Shown here piece by piece: positions 15,856 to 23,508 of a DNA stretch of 64,000 bases. The DNA comes from Albirhodobacter sp048262715. GTDB taxonomy: Bacteria > Pseudomonadota > Alphaproteobacteria > Rhodobacterales > Rhodobacteraceae. The notes below the pieces were generated by a model. The model was given only the letters and a program-made list of their open reading frames with translations, did no database searches and was not told the DNA's origin. The translations under genes and the position numbers were made by a program. Numbering within the stretch: the first letter of the stretch is position 1; the number at the start of each line of letters is the position of its first letter. The stretch spans positions 248,001 through 312,000 of the forward strand of contig JBLXEV010000002.1 of assembly GCA_048262715.1 (NCBI GenBank). The letters are read 5' to 3'.

Positions 15856-16581
15856 TCAATGTGCGAGCATCTCTTCCACAATCTGCGCGCCGTTCATCGA
15901 GGCGGGGTAATAGGTCGGCCAGTTGGTCACCTCTTTAAGAAGCGCCGCGCGATCATTCCCCCAATAGAGGTGGTAGTGATCGGCCTTTTGCGGCGCAATC
16001 CGGTGATCGCTGAATTGGATGAACGCAGGGGCCGCCGCATCGCCCGAGGTTTTCGCGAAGATAAACCGCACGCCACGATTGCCTTTCTCGTAGGTCAGCA
16101 CCTCGTATCCGTCGGAGGCATAGTGCGCCGTTACCGGATTGCCGCCGCTGGTGAAGGTCACCATGTCGCCGTCAATGGTGATCGCATCGACCTCGGTGCG
16201 ATAGCCCGTCTCGTAATAGGCCTGATAGTCTGCCTCGGATTTCGCACCGCCTTCGGCTTTCTTCGCCATGACGGGCTGCAATGTGCCATCCTTGAGATAA
16301 GGATAGACCGATTGCCACGCGCCGGACCAATCGGACAGCGGGCGGTCCTGGATCGCGCTATCGTCGAAATACCCCTGCGAGACCTTCTTTGAAGCCTCGT
16401 CATGCGCATGGTCATGGGCGTGATCGTGCTCATGCGTGTGATCATGGTCATGATCATGGGAATGGGCGGCCTCGGTCGCGGGCTTTGGTGCGTGGTCCGC
16501 GAGTGCCGCGCCGTTCGACAGGAGCATAAGGGCAGAGGCCAGTGCGAAGGCGCTGGCCGATGTGATGGGCAGGGAAGGCAT
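15856..16581 (-). CDS. zinT: ZinT-family periplasmic zinc-binding protein
   Basis: A 241-residue secreted metal-binding protein. An N-terminal signal peptide (about residues 1-29, ending SNGAALA) is followed by a histidine/aspartate-rich stretch of alternating HDHDH units (about 40-65), a likely metal scavenging tail. The rest is the ZinT (YodA) lipocalin-like domain with LSDWSGAWQSVYPYLKDG at the start and the conserved DHYHLYWGND near the end. ZinT binds periplasmic zinc and passes it to zinc importers during limitation. Start: ATG 16581 has TTTGAGGAG ten bases upstream; a TTG at 16599 is less likely. The gene is divergent from zevAB across two Zur-like palindromes. Confidence 0.92.
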   Translation of the reverse strand: MPSLPITSASAFALASALMLLSNGAALADHAPKPATEAAHSHDHDHDHTHEHDHAHDHAHDEASKKVSQGYFDDSAIQDRPLSDWSGAWQSVYPYLKDGTLQPVMAKKAEGGAKSEADYQAYYETGYRTEVDAITIDGDMVTFTSGGNPVTAHYASDGYEVLTYEKGNRGVRFIFAKTSGDAAAPAFIQFSDHRIAPQKADHYHLYWGNDRAALLKEVTNWPTYYPASMNGAQIVEEMLAH

Positions 16582-16641
16582 TGAAAATCGTCTCCTCAAA
16601 ACCGCAGAGAGGCCTGCGGTCGTCGTATCTGGTGTCTGTTA

Positions 16642-16656
16642 TGTTATCTTATAACA
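16642..16656. promoter_or_regulatory. Zur-like operator 1 (zinT side)
   Basis: TGTTATCTTATAACA is an inverted repeat with arms GTTAT and ATAAC around a 3-bp centre. It is 60 bp upstream of the zinT start. The identity as a Zur site is inferred from the palindrome and the zinc genes on both sides. Confidence 0.65.
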
Positions 16657-16708
16657 ATCGCAACCTACGCAAGCGCCCTTGGCTTGGCAAGGGGATCTGT
16701 CCGGATTT

Positions 16709-16723
16709 TGTAATTTTATAACA
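16709..16723. promoter_or_regulatory. Zur-like operator 2 (zevA side)
   Basis: TGTAATTTTATAACA differs from operator 1 at only two of fifteen positions. It lies 51 bp before the zevA-type gene. Two similar palindromes in one divergent spacer suggest that each promoter has its own site. Confidence 0.65.
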
Positions 16724-16774
16724 ATCCCGAGATCATGAGCGGATTAGCAGGCGGAATGGCTTGCACTGATCGCA

Positions 16775-17515
16775 ATGCGGGGCCTAAATCGCGCGATGAA
16801 CACTCCCCGCGCGCTCCGCCCCGATCTGTCTCTCACCGCCTGCCGCCCCGTGTTTTGGGCGGCCATGGCGGCCCTCCTCCCGCTGCCCGCGCTGGCCCAT
16901 CCGCATATCTTCGTGGATGCCAGCCATGAGTTGATCTTCGACGATCAAGGGCGGCTCGAAGCGGTGCGGGCGCGCTGGGATTATGACGAGATGTTCACGC
17001 TGTTGATGGTCGAAGATGGGGGATACGATACCAATAAAGACGGCGCGATCAGCGGCGGTGAGTTGACAGGATTCCAGCAGTGGGACGCCGATTGGCCCGA
17101 GGATTACGCGGGCGATATGGTGGTGGAGATCGGCGGGCAAAAAATCGCGCTGGATCGCCCGAGTGACTGGGCCGCCGAATGGCATGACGGGCGCGCAGTC
17201 TCGATCCATACGCGGCGGTTGGCGGACCCTGTGGAGGTCGCTGGCGCGCCCTCGCCACAGATTCTCATCCGCGCCTATGATCCCGATTATTACGTCGCCT
17301 ATACGATCACGGCGGAGCCCATCTTCACTGGCCGCGAGGATTGCAAGGCGCAGGTGTTCGAGCCCGATATTGATGCGATCCCCGATGAGTTGCGCGAGGC
17401 AATTGCCGAATTGAGCGCCGATACCACGCCCGAAGCGGCGGGAATCACTGGGGCAGGGCTGTCTGCGGTGGGGGAGATGTATGCCGAAGAGGTCCATGCG
17501 ACATGCGGGGGCTGA
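16775..17515 (+). CDS. zevA: DUF1007 family periplasmic protein, ZevA-like
   Basis: A 246-residue protein with a signal peptide ending in LPLPALA, followed immediately by the DUF1007 hallmark HPHIFVDA. A canonical EF-hand-like loop, DTNKDGAISGGE, lies near residue 90 and suggests metal binding. Homologues paired with NicO-type permeases act in zinc acquisition (ZevAB of Haemophilus influenzae), which fits the zinT neighbour and the shared operators. The start is uncertain: ATG 16775 and ATG 16796 both leave an intact signal peptide and neither has a strong ribosome-binding site. The 3' end overlaps the permease gene by 13 bp, so the two are probably translated together. Confidence 0.85.
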   Translation: MRGLNRAMNTPRALRPDLSLTACRPVFWAAMAALLPLPALAHPHIFVDASHELIFDDQGRLEAVRARWDYDEMFTLLMVEDGGYDTNKDGAISGGELTGFQQWDADWPEDYAGDMVVEIGGQKIALDRPSDWAAEWHDGRAVSIHTRRLADPVEVAGAPSPQILIRAYDPDYYVAYTITAEPIFTGREDCKAQVFEPDIDAIPDELREAIAELSADTTPEAAGITGAGLSAVGEMYAEEVHATCGG

Positions 17516-18435
17516 GCAGGCATCGCGGATCACTTGCGCTTGTCCTCTTCGGGGTGATCTTCGCAGGACTCTGGGCCAGTGGCCTACTCGCGCCGGGGTT
17601 TGCGGCGCTGCATAAGACGCTATTCACCGCGCAGCGCGAGTTTCAATCGGTGTTGGCGGGGGGCGTTCGGGCGCTGAAAGCCAATGAGCCATGGGCGGTG
17701 GCCAATCTCGCGTGGCTCGGGTTTCTGTATGGGGTGCTCCATGCCGTTGGGCCGGGGCATGGTAAGGTGGTGCTGGGCGCTTGGGCGTTCTCGGCCAAGG
17801 CAAAGCTGGCGCGGGTGGCGCTGATCACGCTGGCGGCGAGCCTCGCGCAATCGCTGGTGGCGATTGCCTTGGTGCTGGGCGGGGCGGCGCTGTTCGGGCT
17901 GGGGCGGCGCGAGTTGACGGATCTGGCAGAAGGTCCGGTGACGCGCGCGGGCTATTGGCTGCTGGCGGCACTGGGGCTGTGGCTGATGCTGCGCGGGGCG
18001 GTTGCGCTCTGGCGGGCGGTGCGCGCGGGCAGGGCGCAAGCCAAAGCGCAGCCGACCTCGCACGCCCATGCGCATACTCATGACGACGCCTGCGGCTGCG
18101 GCCATGTGCACGGGCCATCGCCCGAAAAAGCCGCCCGCGCCAATCTGCCGGAAGCCTTGATGCTGATCGCGGGTGTGGCGCTGCGGCCCTGCACGGGGGC
18201 GGTGTTTGTGATGCTGCTCACGCTGCTGATCGGCGCGCCCTTTGCGGGGGCGCTCTCGGTGATGGCGATGGGGCTTGGCACCGCGCTGATCACCCTCGTG
18301 ATCGCGCTCCTGAGCGCGCGCATGGGCGGGCAGATCCTGGGCGGCGCGGGGGCATCGCTGCGGCTGCACCTGATCGCGGCCTGCGCCCAGATCGTTATTG
18401 GCGGGTTGCTCTTGGCGCTCTATCTGGTGCCCTGA
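17503..18435 (+). CDS. zevB: NicO-family metal permease, ZevB-like
   Basis: A 310-residue membrane protein of the nickel/cobalt transporter (NicO/RcnA) superfamily. It has one N-terminal transmembrane segment, then the family motif HAVGPGHGK in the second helix and a RPCTGA motif in a later helix. About six segments are visible overall. A cytoplasmic or periplasmic loop (about residues 185-205) is rich in histidine and cysteine (HAHAHTHDDACGCGHVHG) and could bind metal. Zinc is the preferred substrate by context (zinT, DUF1007 partner, Zur-like sites), although the family also includes nickel and cobalt transporters. Confidence 0.88.
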   Translation: MRGLSRHRGSLALVLFGVIFAGLWASGLLAPGFAALHKTLFTAQREFQSVLAGGVRALKANEPWAVANLAWLGFLYGVLHAVGPGHGKVVLGAWAFSAKAKLARVALITLAASLAQSLVAIALVLGGAALFGLGRRELTDLAEGPVTRAGYWLLAALGLWLMLRGAVALWRAVRAGRAQAKAQPTSHAHAHTHDDACGCGHVHGPSPEKAARANLPEALMLIAGVALRPCTGAVFVMLLTLLIGAPFAGALSVMAMGLGTALITLVIALLSARMGGQILGGAGASLRLHLIAACAQIVIGGLLLALYLVP

Positions 18436-18436
18436 G

Positions 18437-18465
18437 AAAAAGGGGCCGCGATCTCTCGCAGCCCC
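18437..18465 (-). terminator. Intrinsic terminator of uxuA
   Basis: Read on the minus strand, the stem GGGGC-GCGA pairs across a TCTC-type loop with one mismatch (18442-18465), followed by five T residues (the AAAAA at 18437-18441). It lies about 40 bp after the uxuA stop, in the gap between convergent zevB and uxuA. Confidence 0.7.
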
Positions 18466-18503
18466 CACAATACATGTCCCATCTTTAGGCCGCTGCCCTG
18501 CGG

Positions 18504-19715
18504 TTAGCGCGCCGAGATCGGATGCTCGAACGCGCGGTAAAGGCCGCGCAACTCCGCCAGACCTTTGAGCCGCCCGATCGCCGGATAGCCCGGTTGCGCC
18601 GCGCGGCCGATGTCATCCAGAATATCCTGCCCGTGATCGGGACGCATCGGGATCGACCAATCGGCACGGCCCGCGGCCTTCCGGCGCGCCTCCTGCGCGA
18701 CCACCTCGGCGACCATCGCCACCATATCGGTATGGCCGCTGAGATGCTCATCCTCATAAAGCGAGTTCATCACCTCATTGCCCTCGATCGCGACATTGCG
18801 CAGATGCAAGAAGTGGACCCGATCCCCGAGCGCTTTCATGATCTCCACAGGGTTATTATCGGGCCGCGCGCCAAGGCTGCCGGTGCAGAGCGTCACACCA
18901 TTGGCGGGCAGATCCACCGCGCTGAGGATCGTCTGATATTGCGCTTGGGTGGACATGATCCGTGGCAGACCCAAGAGCGGGAACGGCGGATCATCGGGGT
19001 GGCAGCACAGCCGCACGCCCAATTCCTGCGCAAGCGGCGCGACCTCGGCGAGAAAATCAATCAGGTGACGCTGGAGCTGCGCCTCCGAAATCGTGTCATA
19101 TTCCGCCAGATGTGCGCGCACATCGTCCAGCGTGAACCGCTCCGCCGCGCCGGGCAGGCCGAAGACGACATTCCCCGCGAGCTTGTCTTTCGCGGCGTCA
19201 TCCATCACCGCGAAGCGCTTGGCCGCCTCGGAGGCGACAGCATCGGGGAAACTTTCCGCCGCCCCTTTGCGTTGGAGAATATGGATATCGAACGCCGCGA
19301 AATCGATCAGGTCAAACCGCATGCAGCGCGCGCCCGAGGGGCGCTCCCATGCGAGATCGGTGCGCGTCCAATCCAGCACGGGCATGAAATTATAACAGAT
19401 CACCTCGATCCCCGCCGCGCGCAGGTTGCGCATCGAGGTTTTCCAATTGGCGATATGGGTTTTCCAATCGCCTTTCTGCTTTTTGATATCCTCCGAGACG
19501 GGCAGGGATTCGACTACTTCCCAGCGCAGCGTCGAAGGGCGGCCATCGCGGCGCGTCTCAATCTCGCGTTGACGCTGGGCGATCTCCTCCGGCGTCCAGA
19601 CGGCGCCAGTGGCCACGTGATGCAGCGCGGAGACCACGCCTTCCACGCCTGCCTGCATCATATCATCAACGCTCACGCGGTCCTTGGGACCAAACCATCG
19701 CCATGTTTGCCGCAT
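18504..19715 (-). CDS. uxuA: Mannonate dehydratase
   Basis: A 403-residue UxuA-family protein that dehydrates D-mannonate to 2-keto-3-deoxy-D-gluconate in hexuronate catabolism. The N-terminus MRQTWRWFGPKD and the internal CYNFMPVLDWTRTDL are typical of the family. The metal/substrate region CCHPDDPPFPLLGLPRIMS (about residues 235-255), the CTGSLGARPDN segment and the C-terminal RPDHGQDILDD are all present. The length matches the family (about 390-405). It is transcribed divergently from a GntR regulator, which is followed by a TRAP transporter and a sugar-acid dehydrogenase, so a shared pathway is very likely. Confidence 0.94.
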   Translation of the reverse strand: MRQTWRWFGPKDRVSVDDMMQAGVEGVVSALHHVATGAVWTPEEIAQRQREIETRRDGRPSTLRWEVVESLPVSEDIKKQKGDWKTHIANWKTSMRNLRAAGIEVICYNFMPVLDWTRTDLAWERPSGARCMRFDLIDFAAFDIHILQRKGAAESFPDAVASEAAKRFAVMDDAAKDKLAGNVVFGLPGAAERFTLDDVRAHLAEYDTISEAQLQRHLIDFLAEVAPLAQELGVRLCCHPDDPPFPLLGLPRIMSTQAQYQTILSAVDLPANGVTLCTGSLGARPDNNPVEIMKALGDRVHFLHLRNVAIEGNEVMNSLYEDEHLSGHTDMVAMVAEVVAQEARRKAAGRADWSIPMRPDHGQDILDDIGRAAQPGYPAIGRLKGLAELRGLYRAFEHPISAR

Positions 19716-19786
19716 CTTCTACTCCCTGCGCTCGCATCTGCCCTGTGTCGTGCTTGCCCCAATTCTTGGGCCGGCTCAAACTGTCA

Positions 19787-19830
19787 TACCACCCCAATCT
19801 TTGGTTGACTAGTATGGAAGTATGGTGGTA
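19787..19830. promoter_or_regulatory. Candidate operator in the uxuA-gntR divergent spacer
   Basis: An inverted pair TACCACC (19787-19793) and GGTGGTA (19824-19830) flanks the spacer. Inside it, the direct repeat AGTATGG occurs at 19811-19817 and 19819-19825. The sites lie between the two start codons and could bind the adjacent GntR protein to control both directions. This is inferred from symmetry only. Confidence 0.45.
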
Positions 19831-19853
19831 GCGATTTGGAGCGAGGAGATTTC

Positions 19854-20591
19854 ATGGGCATTGACGCAATTTCGACCGAGGCAATGGATATGACGGGGCC
19901 TGTCGGGCCTCAGCTTCTGCTTGCCCTGCGCCGCGCGATCATCGGCAATCAGCTGGATCCAGGAATGCGGATCTCCGAGGCGGAGATTGGGGCGCGATTC
20001 GGATTGAGCCGCCAGCCTGTGCGCGAAGCCTTTATCAAGCTCGCGGAAGAGGGGCTTTTGGAAGTCCGCCCACAGCGCGGCACCTTCGTGCGCAAAGTCT
20101 CTGTCGAGGCGGTGATGGATGCGCGTTTCGTACGCGAGGCGGTGGAGGCCGATATCGTCAAGCTCTGTGCGCGGCACTGCCCGCCAGAGGCGATTGCAGA
20201 GCTGCGCCGTCAAGTGGAGGCACAAGAGCATCTCGCCGCGCAAGCGGATAGCGCGCTTACGCCACAGATGAACGATACCCAGCGCGGCACGGATTTCGTA
20301 GCGCTCGATGATCTCTTTCATCGCTCGCTCGCCGAGGCTGCTGGCCGCCCGAAAGCATGGGCGGTGATCGAGGGGATGAAAAGCCAGATGGACCGCGTGC
20401 GGCAACTCGCTGTGGCGGCGACGCCGCTCAAGCCGCTGATCGCGCAGCATCGCGCGGTGGTGGACGCCATCGAGGCGCGCGATCCCGCACGGGCAGAGGC
20501 CGCGATGCGCGGGCATCTGCAAATGATCCTGACCGATCTGCCGACGATCCGCGCGGATTACCCACAATATTTCGACGGCGGAGAAGGCTAA
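19854..20591 (+). CDS. GntR-family regulator, FadR/FCD subfamily
   Basis: A 245-residue regulator. The N-terminal winged helix-turn-helix (about residues 10-75) contains the GntR signature RISEAEIGARFGLSRQPVREAFIKLAEEGLLE. The C-terminal FCD helical domain (about 85-225) has the usual DxxFH motif, here DDLFHRSLAEAAG, and a late HxxxxxAI element (HRAVVDAIEARD) that binds metal and ligand in the family. ATG 19854 has AGGAG seven bases upstream; an in-frame TTG at 19836 is less likely. It probably represses uxuA and the TRAP-dehydrogenase genes until a hexonate or hexuronate ligand binds. Confidence 0.9.
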   Translation: MGIDAISTEAMDMTGPVGPQLLLALRRAIIGNQLDPGMRISEAEIGARFGLSRQPVREAFIKLAEEGLLEVRPQRGTFVRKVSVEAVMDARFVREAVEADIVKLCARHCPPEAIAELRRQVEAQEHLAAQADSALTPQMNDTQRGTDFVALDDLFHRSLAEAAGRPKAWAVIEGMKSQMDRVRQLAVAATPLKPLIAQHRAVVDAIEARDPARAEAAMRGHLQMILTDLPTIRADYPQYFDGGEG

Positions 20592-20624
20592 GCCCGCCGA
20601 TTTTGGACACCTAGGGAGGAAACC

Positions 20625-21602
20625 ATGACTGTCACGAAAACGCTGAAGACCCTATTGCTCTCGGGCATCGCCACCGCGGCGCTCGCCACGGCGGGCTTTG
20701 CCGCCGATATCACCCTCAAGCTCGGTCATCCGGCGAATGAGGATAACACCTGGCATCTGGCCTCGGTGAAATTCGCCGAAGAAGTCGCCCTGCTGACCGA
20801 TGGCCGCGTCGCGGTTGAGGTCTACCCGAACGAGACGCTCGGCAAAGAGATGGATGTCATCAACGGCATGCAGCTCGGCACGGCGGATATGACGATTACC
20901 GGTGAATCGCTGCAAAACTGGGCGCCGATGGCGGCGCTCTTGGCGATTCCTTACGGCTATAAATCGCTTGAGGATATGGACGCGCAAGCCTCCGGCGATC
21001 TGGGCAAACGGATCGAGGCACAGATCATCGAGAAGGTTGGCATCCGCCCGATTGCCTATTTCGCGCGTGGTCCGCGCAACCTGACATCGAACCGCCCGAT
21101 TGGCGCGCCGATGGATCTCAACGGCCTCAAAATGCGCGTGCCGAATGTGCCGCTGTTCCTGAACGTTTGGCAGGCACTCGGCGCGAACCCGACCCCGATG
21201 GCCTTCTCGGAAGTGTTCACCTCGCTGCAAAACGGCACGATTGAAGCGCAGGAAAACCCGCTCGCACTGATCAAGTCCGCGAATTTCAACGAGGTTCAGA
21301 AATACGTCAACAAGACCGAGCATGTGCGCAGCTGGATCTATCTGACGATCTCGGAAATGGCGTGGGAGAAGCTCTCTGAGGCGGATCAAGAGGCGGTGAT
21401 GGAGGCGGCTTCGCTCGCTCAAGCCTTTGAGCGCGGCGCGTTCGAGGCGCAAGAATCCAATCTGGTGAGCGAGTTGGAAGAAAAAGGCATGGAATTCGTC
21501 GATGTAGATAACGAGGCCTTCGCGGCTGCCGCAAAAGACGCGGTGCTCTCCTCGGTGTCCGATGAGATCCGCCCCGATGTCGAGGCGCTGTTTAACCGTT
21601 AA
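20625..21602 (+). CDS. TRAP transporter substrate-binding protein (DctP family)
   Basis: A 325-residue periplasmic solute receptor. Residues 1-26 form a signal peptide ending in TAGFA-A. The DctP fold follows, with KLGHPANEDNTWHLASVKFAEEV near the mature N-terminus. The conserved carboxylate-binding arginine region PIAYFARGPRNLTSNRPI is at about residues 140-160, followed by LNGLKMRVPNVPLF. A very strong AGGGAGGA ribosome-binding site precedes ATG 20625. Upstream is GntR (33 bp) and downstream are the two permeases. By context the ligand is a sugar acid such as gulonate, idonate, mannonate or a hexuronate; the sequence does not decide which. Confidence 0.93.
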   Translation: MTVTKTLKTLLLSGIATAALATAGFAADITLKLGHPANEDNTWHLASVKFAEEVALLTDGRVAVEVYPNETLGKEMDVINGMQLGTADMTITGESLQNWAPMAALLAIPYGYKSLEDMDAQASGDLGKRIEAQIIEKVGIRPIAYFARGPRNLTSNRPIGAPMDLNGLKMRVPNVPLFLNVWQALGANPTPMAFSEVFTSLQNGTIEAQENPLALIKSANFNEVQKYVNKTEHVRSWIYLTISEMAWEKLSEADQEAVMEAASLAQAFERGAFEAQESNLVSELEEKGMEFVDVDNEAFAAAAKDAVLSSVSDEIRPDVEALFNR

Positions 21603-21612
21603 GCACGGTCAG

Positions 21613-21684
21613 GATCGGAGGCGGCACAGTCTGTCGCCCCGATCAGATCTGCCGGAACGGGCTTGGTGATCTCTCCCAAGCCCG
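21613..21684 (+). promoter_or_regulatory. Two hairpins in the dctP-dctQ intercistronic gap
   Basis: The first hairpin has outer stem GATCGG/CCGATC (21613-21618, 21639-21644) with inner GGCG/CGCC. The second has stem CGGGCTTGG/CCAAGCCCG (21658-21666, 21676-21684). Neither is followed by a long T-tract. Such structures often protect the receptor message or reduce read-through so that the receptor outnumbers the permease; that role is inferred here. Confidence 0.55.
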
Positions 21685-21721
21685 CCGCGCGGCCCTCTTT
21701 CTCACAATAAGGCGGAGCTCA

Positions 21722-22222
21722 ATGACGAGGCTCATCTCTTTGCTCACGGCGATTGCACGCATCGCCACAGGGCTTTGTTTCGGCGCGATTATTGTCGCGG
21801 TGGTGCTACAGCTTCTGGGTCGGTCCGGGGTGATCCCGACGGTGATCTGGACAGAAGAACTCACGCGGTTCTCGCTCTTGTGGCTGGTCGCCTGCGGGGC
21901 GGGGCTCGGCCTGCGCTCCGGCGATCTGGTCAACGTGGATCTCGTCTGCGAGGCGCTGCCCAAACGCGGGCCGTGGATCATGCGGCTGATTGCGGCGGTG
22001 GTGACGGCGGTCTTCGGGCTGATGCTGGTGCCCTCAGCTTGGCTTTATACCTCGATCGGCGCGCGCCAGACCGCGCCCGCTTTGGGGATCAAAATGGATT
22101 GGATCCACGCCTCCTCGATGGTTGCACTCTTGCTGCTCGGCATCTTCGCCGCGCTGCGGGTGATTGCGATGCTGACAGGGGATGAGGATGGGTTGCCGCA
22201 TCGCGGGCCGGAGGATTTCTGA
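21722..22222 (+). CDS. TRAP transporter small permease (DctQ family)
   Basis: A 166-residue integral membrane protein with four predicted transmembrane helices (about residues 9-30, 45-62, 84-105 and 127-150). The second helix region contains the WTEELTRFSLLWLVACGAGLGLR pattern diagnostic of DctQ proteins. It forms the small subunit of the TRAP permease with the following gene. GGAG lies five bases before ATG 21722. Its stop codon directly abuts the start codon of the large permease gene. Confidence 0.92.
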   Translation: MTRLISLLTAIARIATGLCFGAIIVAVVLQLLGRSGVIPTVIWTEELTRFSLLWLVACGAGLGLRSGDLVNVDLVCEALPKRGPWIMRLIAAVVTAVFGLMLVPSAWLYTSIGARQTAPALGIKMDWIHASSMVALLLLGIFAALRVIAMLTGDEDGLPHRGPEDF

Positions 22223-23500
22223 ATGGGACTGACGATACTTTTGGGGCTGTTTGTCTTCGGCCTGATCATTGGCCTGCCGGTTGCGGTGACGCTCGGCGTG
22301 GCCTCGGCGGCCTATCTGTGGTTCGCGGGGATCCCTTTGGTGACGATCCCGCAAAAGATGTATGCGGGGATGGATAGCTTCGTTCTACTGTGCATTCCGG
22401 GCTTCATTCTGGCGGGCAATCTGATGAATGCGGGCGGGATCACGGTGCGGATCGTGCGGCTCGCACAGGCGATGGTCGGCTGGATGCGCGGCGGGCTGGG
22501 GCTGACGAATGTCGCGGCCTCGATGCTCTTCGGCGGGATCTCCGGCACGGCGGCGGCAGATGCGGCCTCGATCGGTGGGATGATGATTCCGGGCATGAAG
22601 AAAGCGGGCTATCCGGTTGATTTCTCTGCGGCAATCACGGCGGCCTCCTCCACCGTTGGGCCGATCATTCCGCCCTCGGTGCCGATGATCATCGTTGGCA
22701 CGCTCTCGGGGATTTCCGTCGGCAAGATGTTCATCGCAGGCGCGATTCCGGGGCTGATGATGGGCGGCGCGATGATGATCACCGCATGGATCATCGCCAA
22801 ACGTCGCAATTTCCCGCGCCAAGCGTGGATGGGCTGGGGCGAGCTGATGCGCGCGTTCATGGGCGCTTTCTGGGCGGTGATGATGACGGTTCTGATCATC
22901 GGCGGGATGCTCTCGGGCTTCGCCACGCCGACAGAAACTGCGATTGTCGCCTCGATCTATGCCTTCGTCGTGGGTGTCTTCGTCTATCGCGGGCTGGGCT
23001 TGAAAGACGTGCCGAAAATCCTGATCGATAGCGCTGTCTCGGCGGCGGCAATCTTGCTTTTGGTCGGTCTGGCCAATGTCTTCGGCTGGATCCTCGTCTC
23101 CGAGAAGATCCCGCAGATGATCGCGGAAGGAGTGCTTTCGGTCACCACCAACAAGTTCCTCGTGATCTTGCTGATCAACCTCGTGCTGCTCTTCGTGGGC
23201 ATGTTCATGGAAACCATCGCCGCGCTGATCATCCTCTTCGTGCCGCTTTTGGCGCTGGCCACCGGCGTGGGGATCGACCCGATCCACTTCGCGACCTTCG
23301 CCGTGCTCAACTTGATGATCGGCCTGACGACGCCCCCTGTCGGCGTGTGCCTGTTCATCTGCGCCAATATCGGGCGGATCTCTCTGGTGCAGATCACCCG
23401 CGCGATCTGGCCCTTCATCTTGACCAATATCGCGGTGCTGCTCTTGGTCTCCTATGTGCCGTTCTTCAGCACATGGCTCCCCAATCTTCTGTCGAACTAG
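22223..23500 (+). CDS. TRAP transporter large permease (DctM family)
   Basis: A 425-residue membrane protein with about twelve transmembrane helices, the sodium-coupled channel subunit of the TRAP system. Typical DctM segments are seen: PGFILAGNLMNAGGI, GGISGTAAADAASIGGMMIPGMKKAGY, AASSTVGPIIPPSVPMIIVG, and LNLMIGLTTPPVGVCLF near the C-terminus. A GGAGG motif eight bases before ATG 22223 lies within the end of dctQ. The dehydrogenase gene that follows starts eight bases after its stop, so all four genes from dctP onwards look like one operon. Confidence 0.94.
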   Translation: MGLTILLGLFVFGLIIGLPVAVTLGVASAAYLWFAGIPLVTIPQKMYAGMDSFVLLCIPGFILAGNLMNAGGITVRIVRLAQAMVGWMRGGLGLTNVAASMLFGGISGTAAADAASIGGMMIPGMKKAGYPVDFSAAITAASSTVGPIIPPSVPMIIVGTLSGISVGKMFIAGAIPGLMMGGAMMITAWIIAKRRNFPRQAWMGWGELMRAFMGAFWAVMMTVLIIGGMLSGFATPTETAIVASIYAFVVGVFVYRGLGLKDVPKILIDSAVSAAAILLLVGLANVFGWILVSEKIPQMIAEGVLSVTTNKFLVILLINLVLLFVGMFMETIAALIILFVPLLALATGVGIDPIHFATFAVLNLMIGLTTPPVGVCLFICANIGRISLVQITRAIWPFILTNIAVLLLVSYVPFFSTWLPNLLSN

Positions 23501-23508
23501 GATCTGAT

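Noticed and set aside
16402..16584. Rightward frame with a Met/Val/Gly-rich product opposite the His-rich part of zinT
   Set aside because: It is the antisense reading of CAT/GAC codons in the ZinT histidine tail and has no ribosome-binding site.
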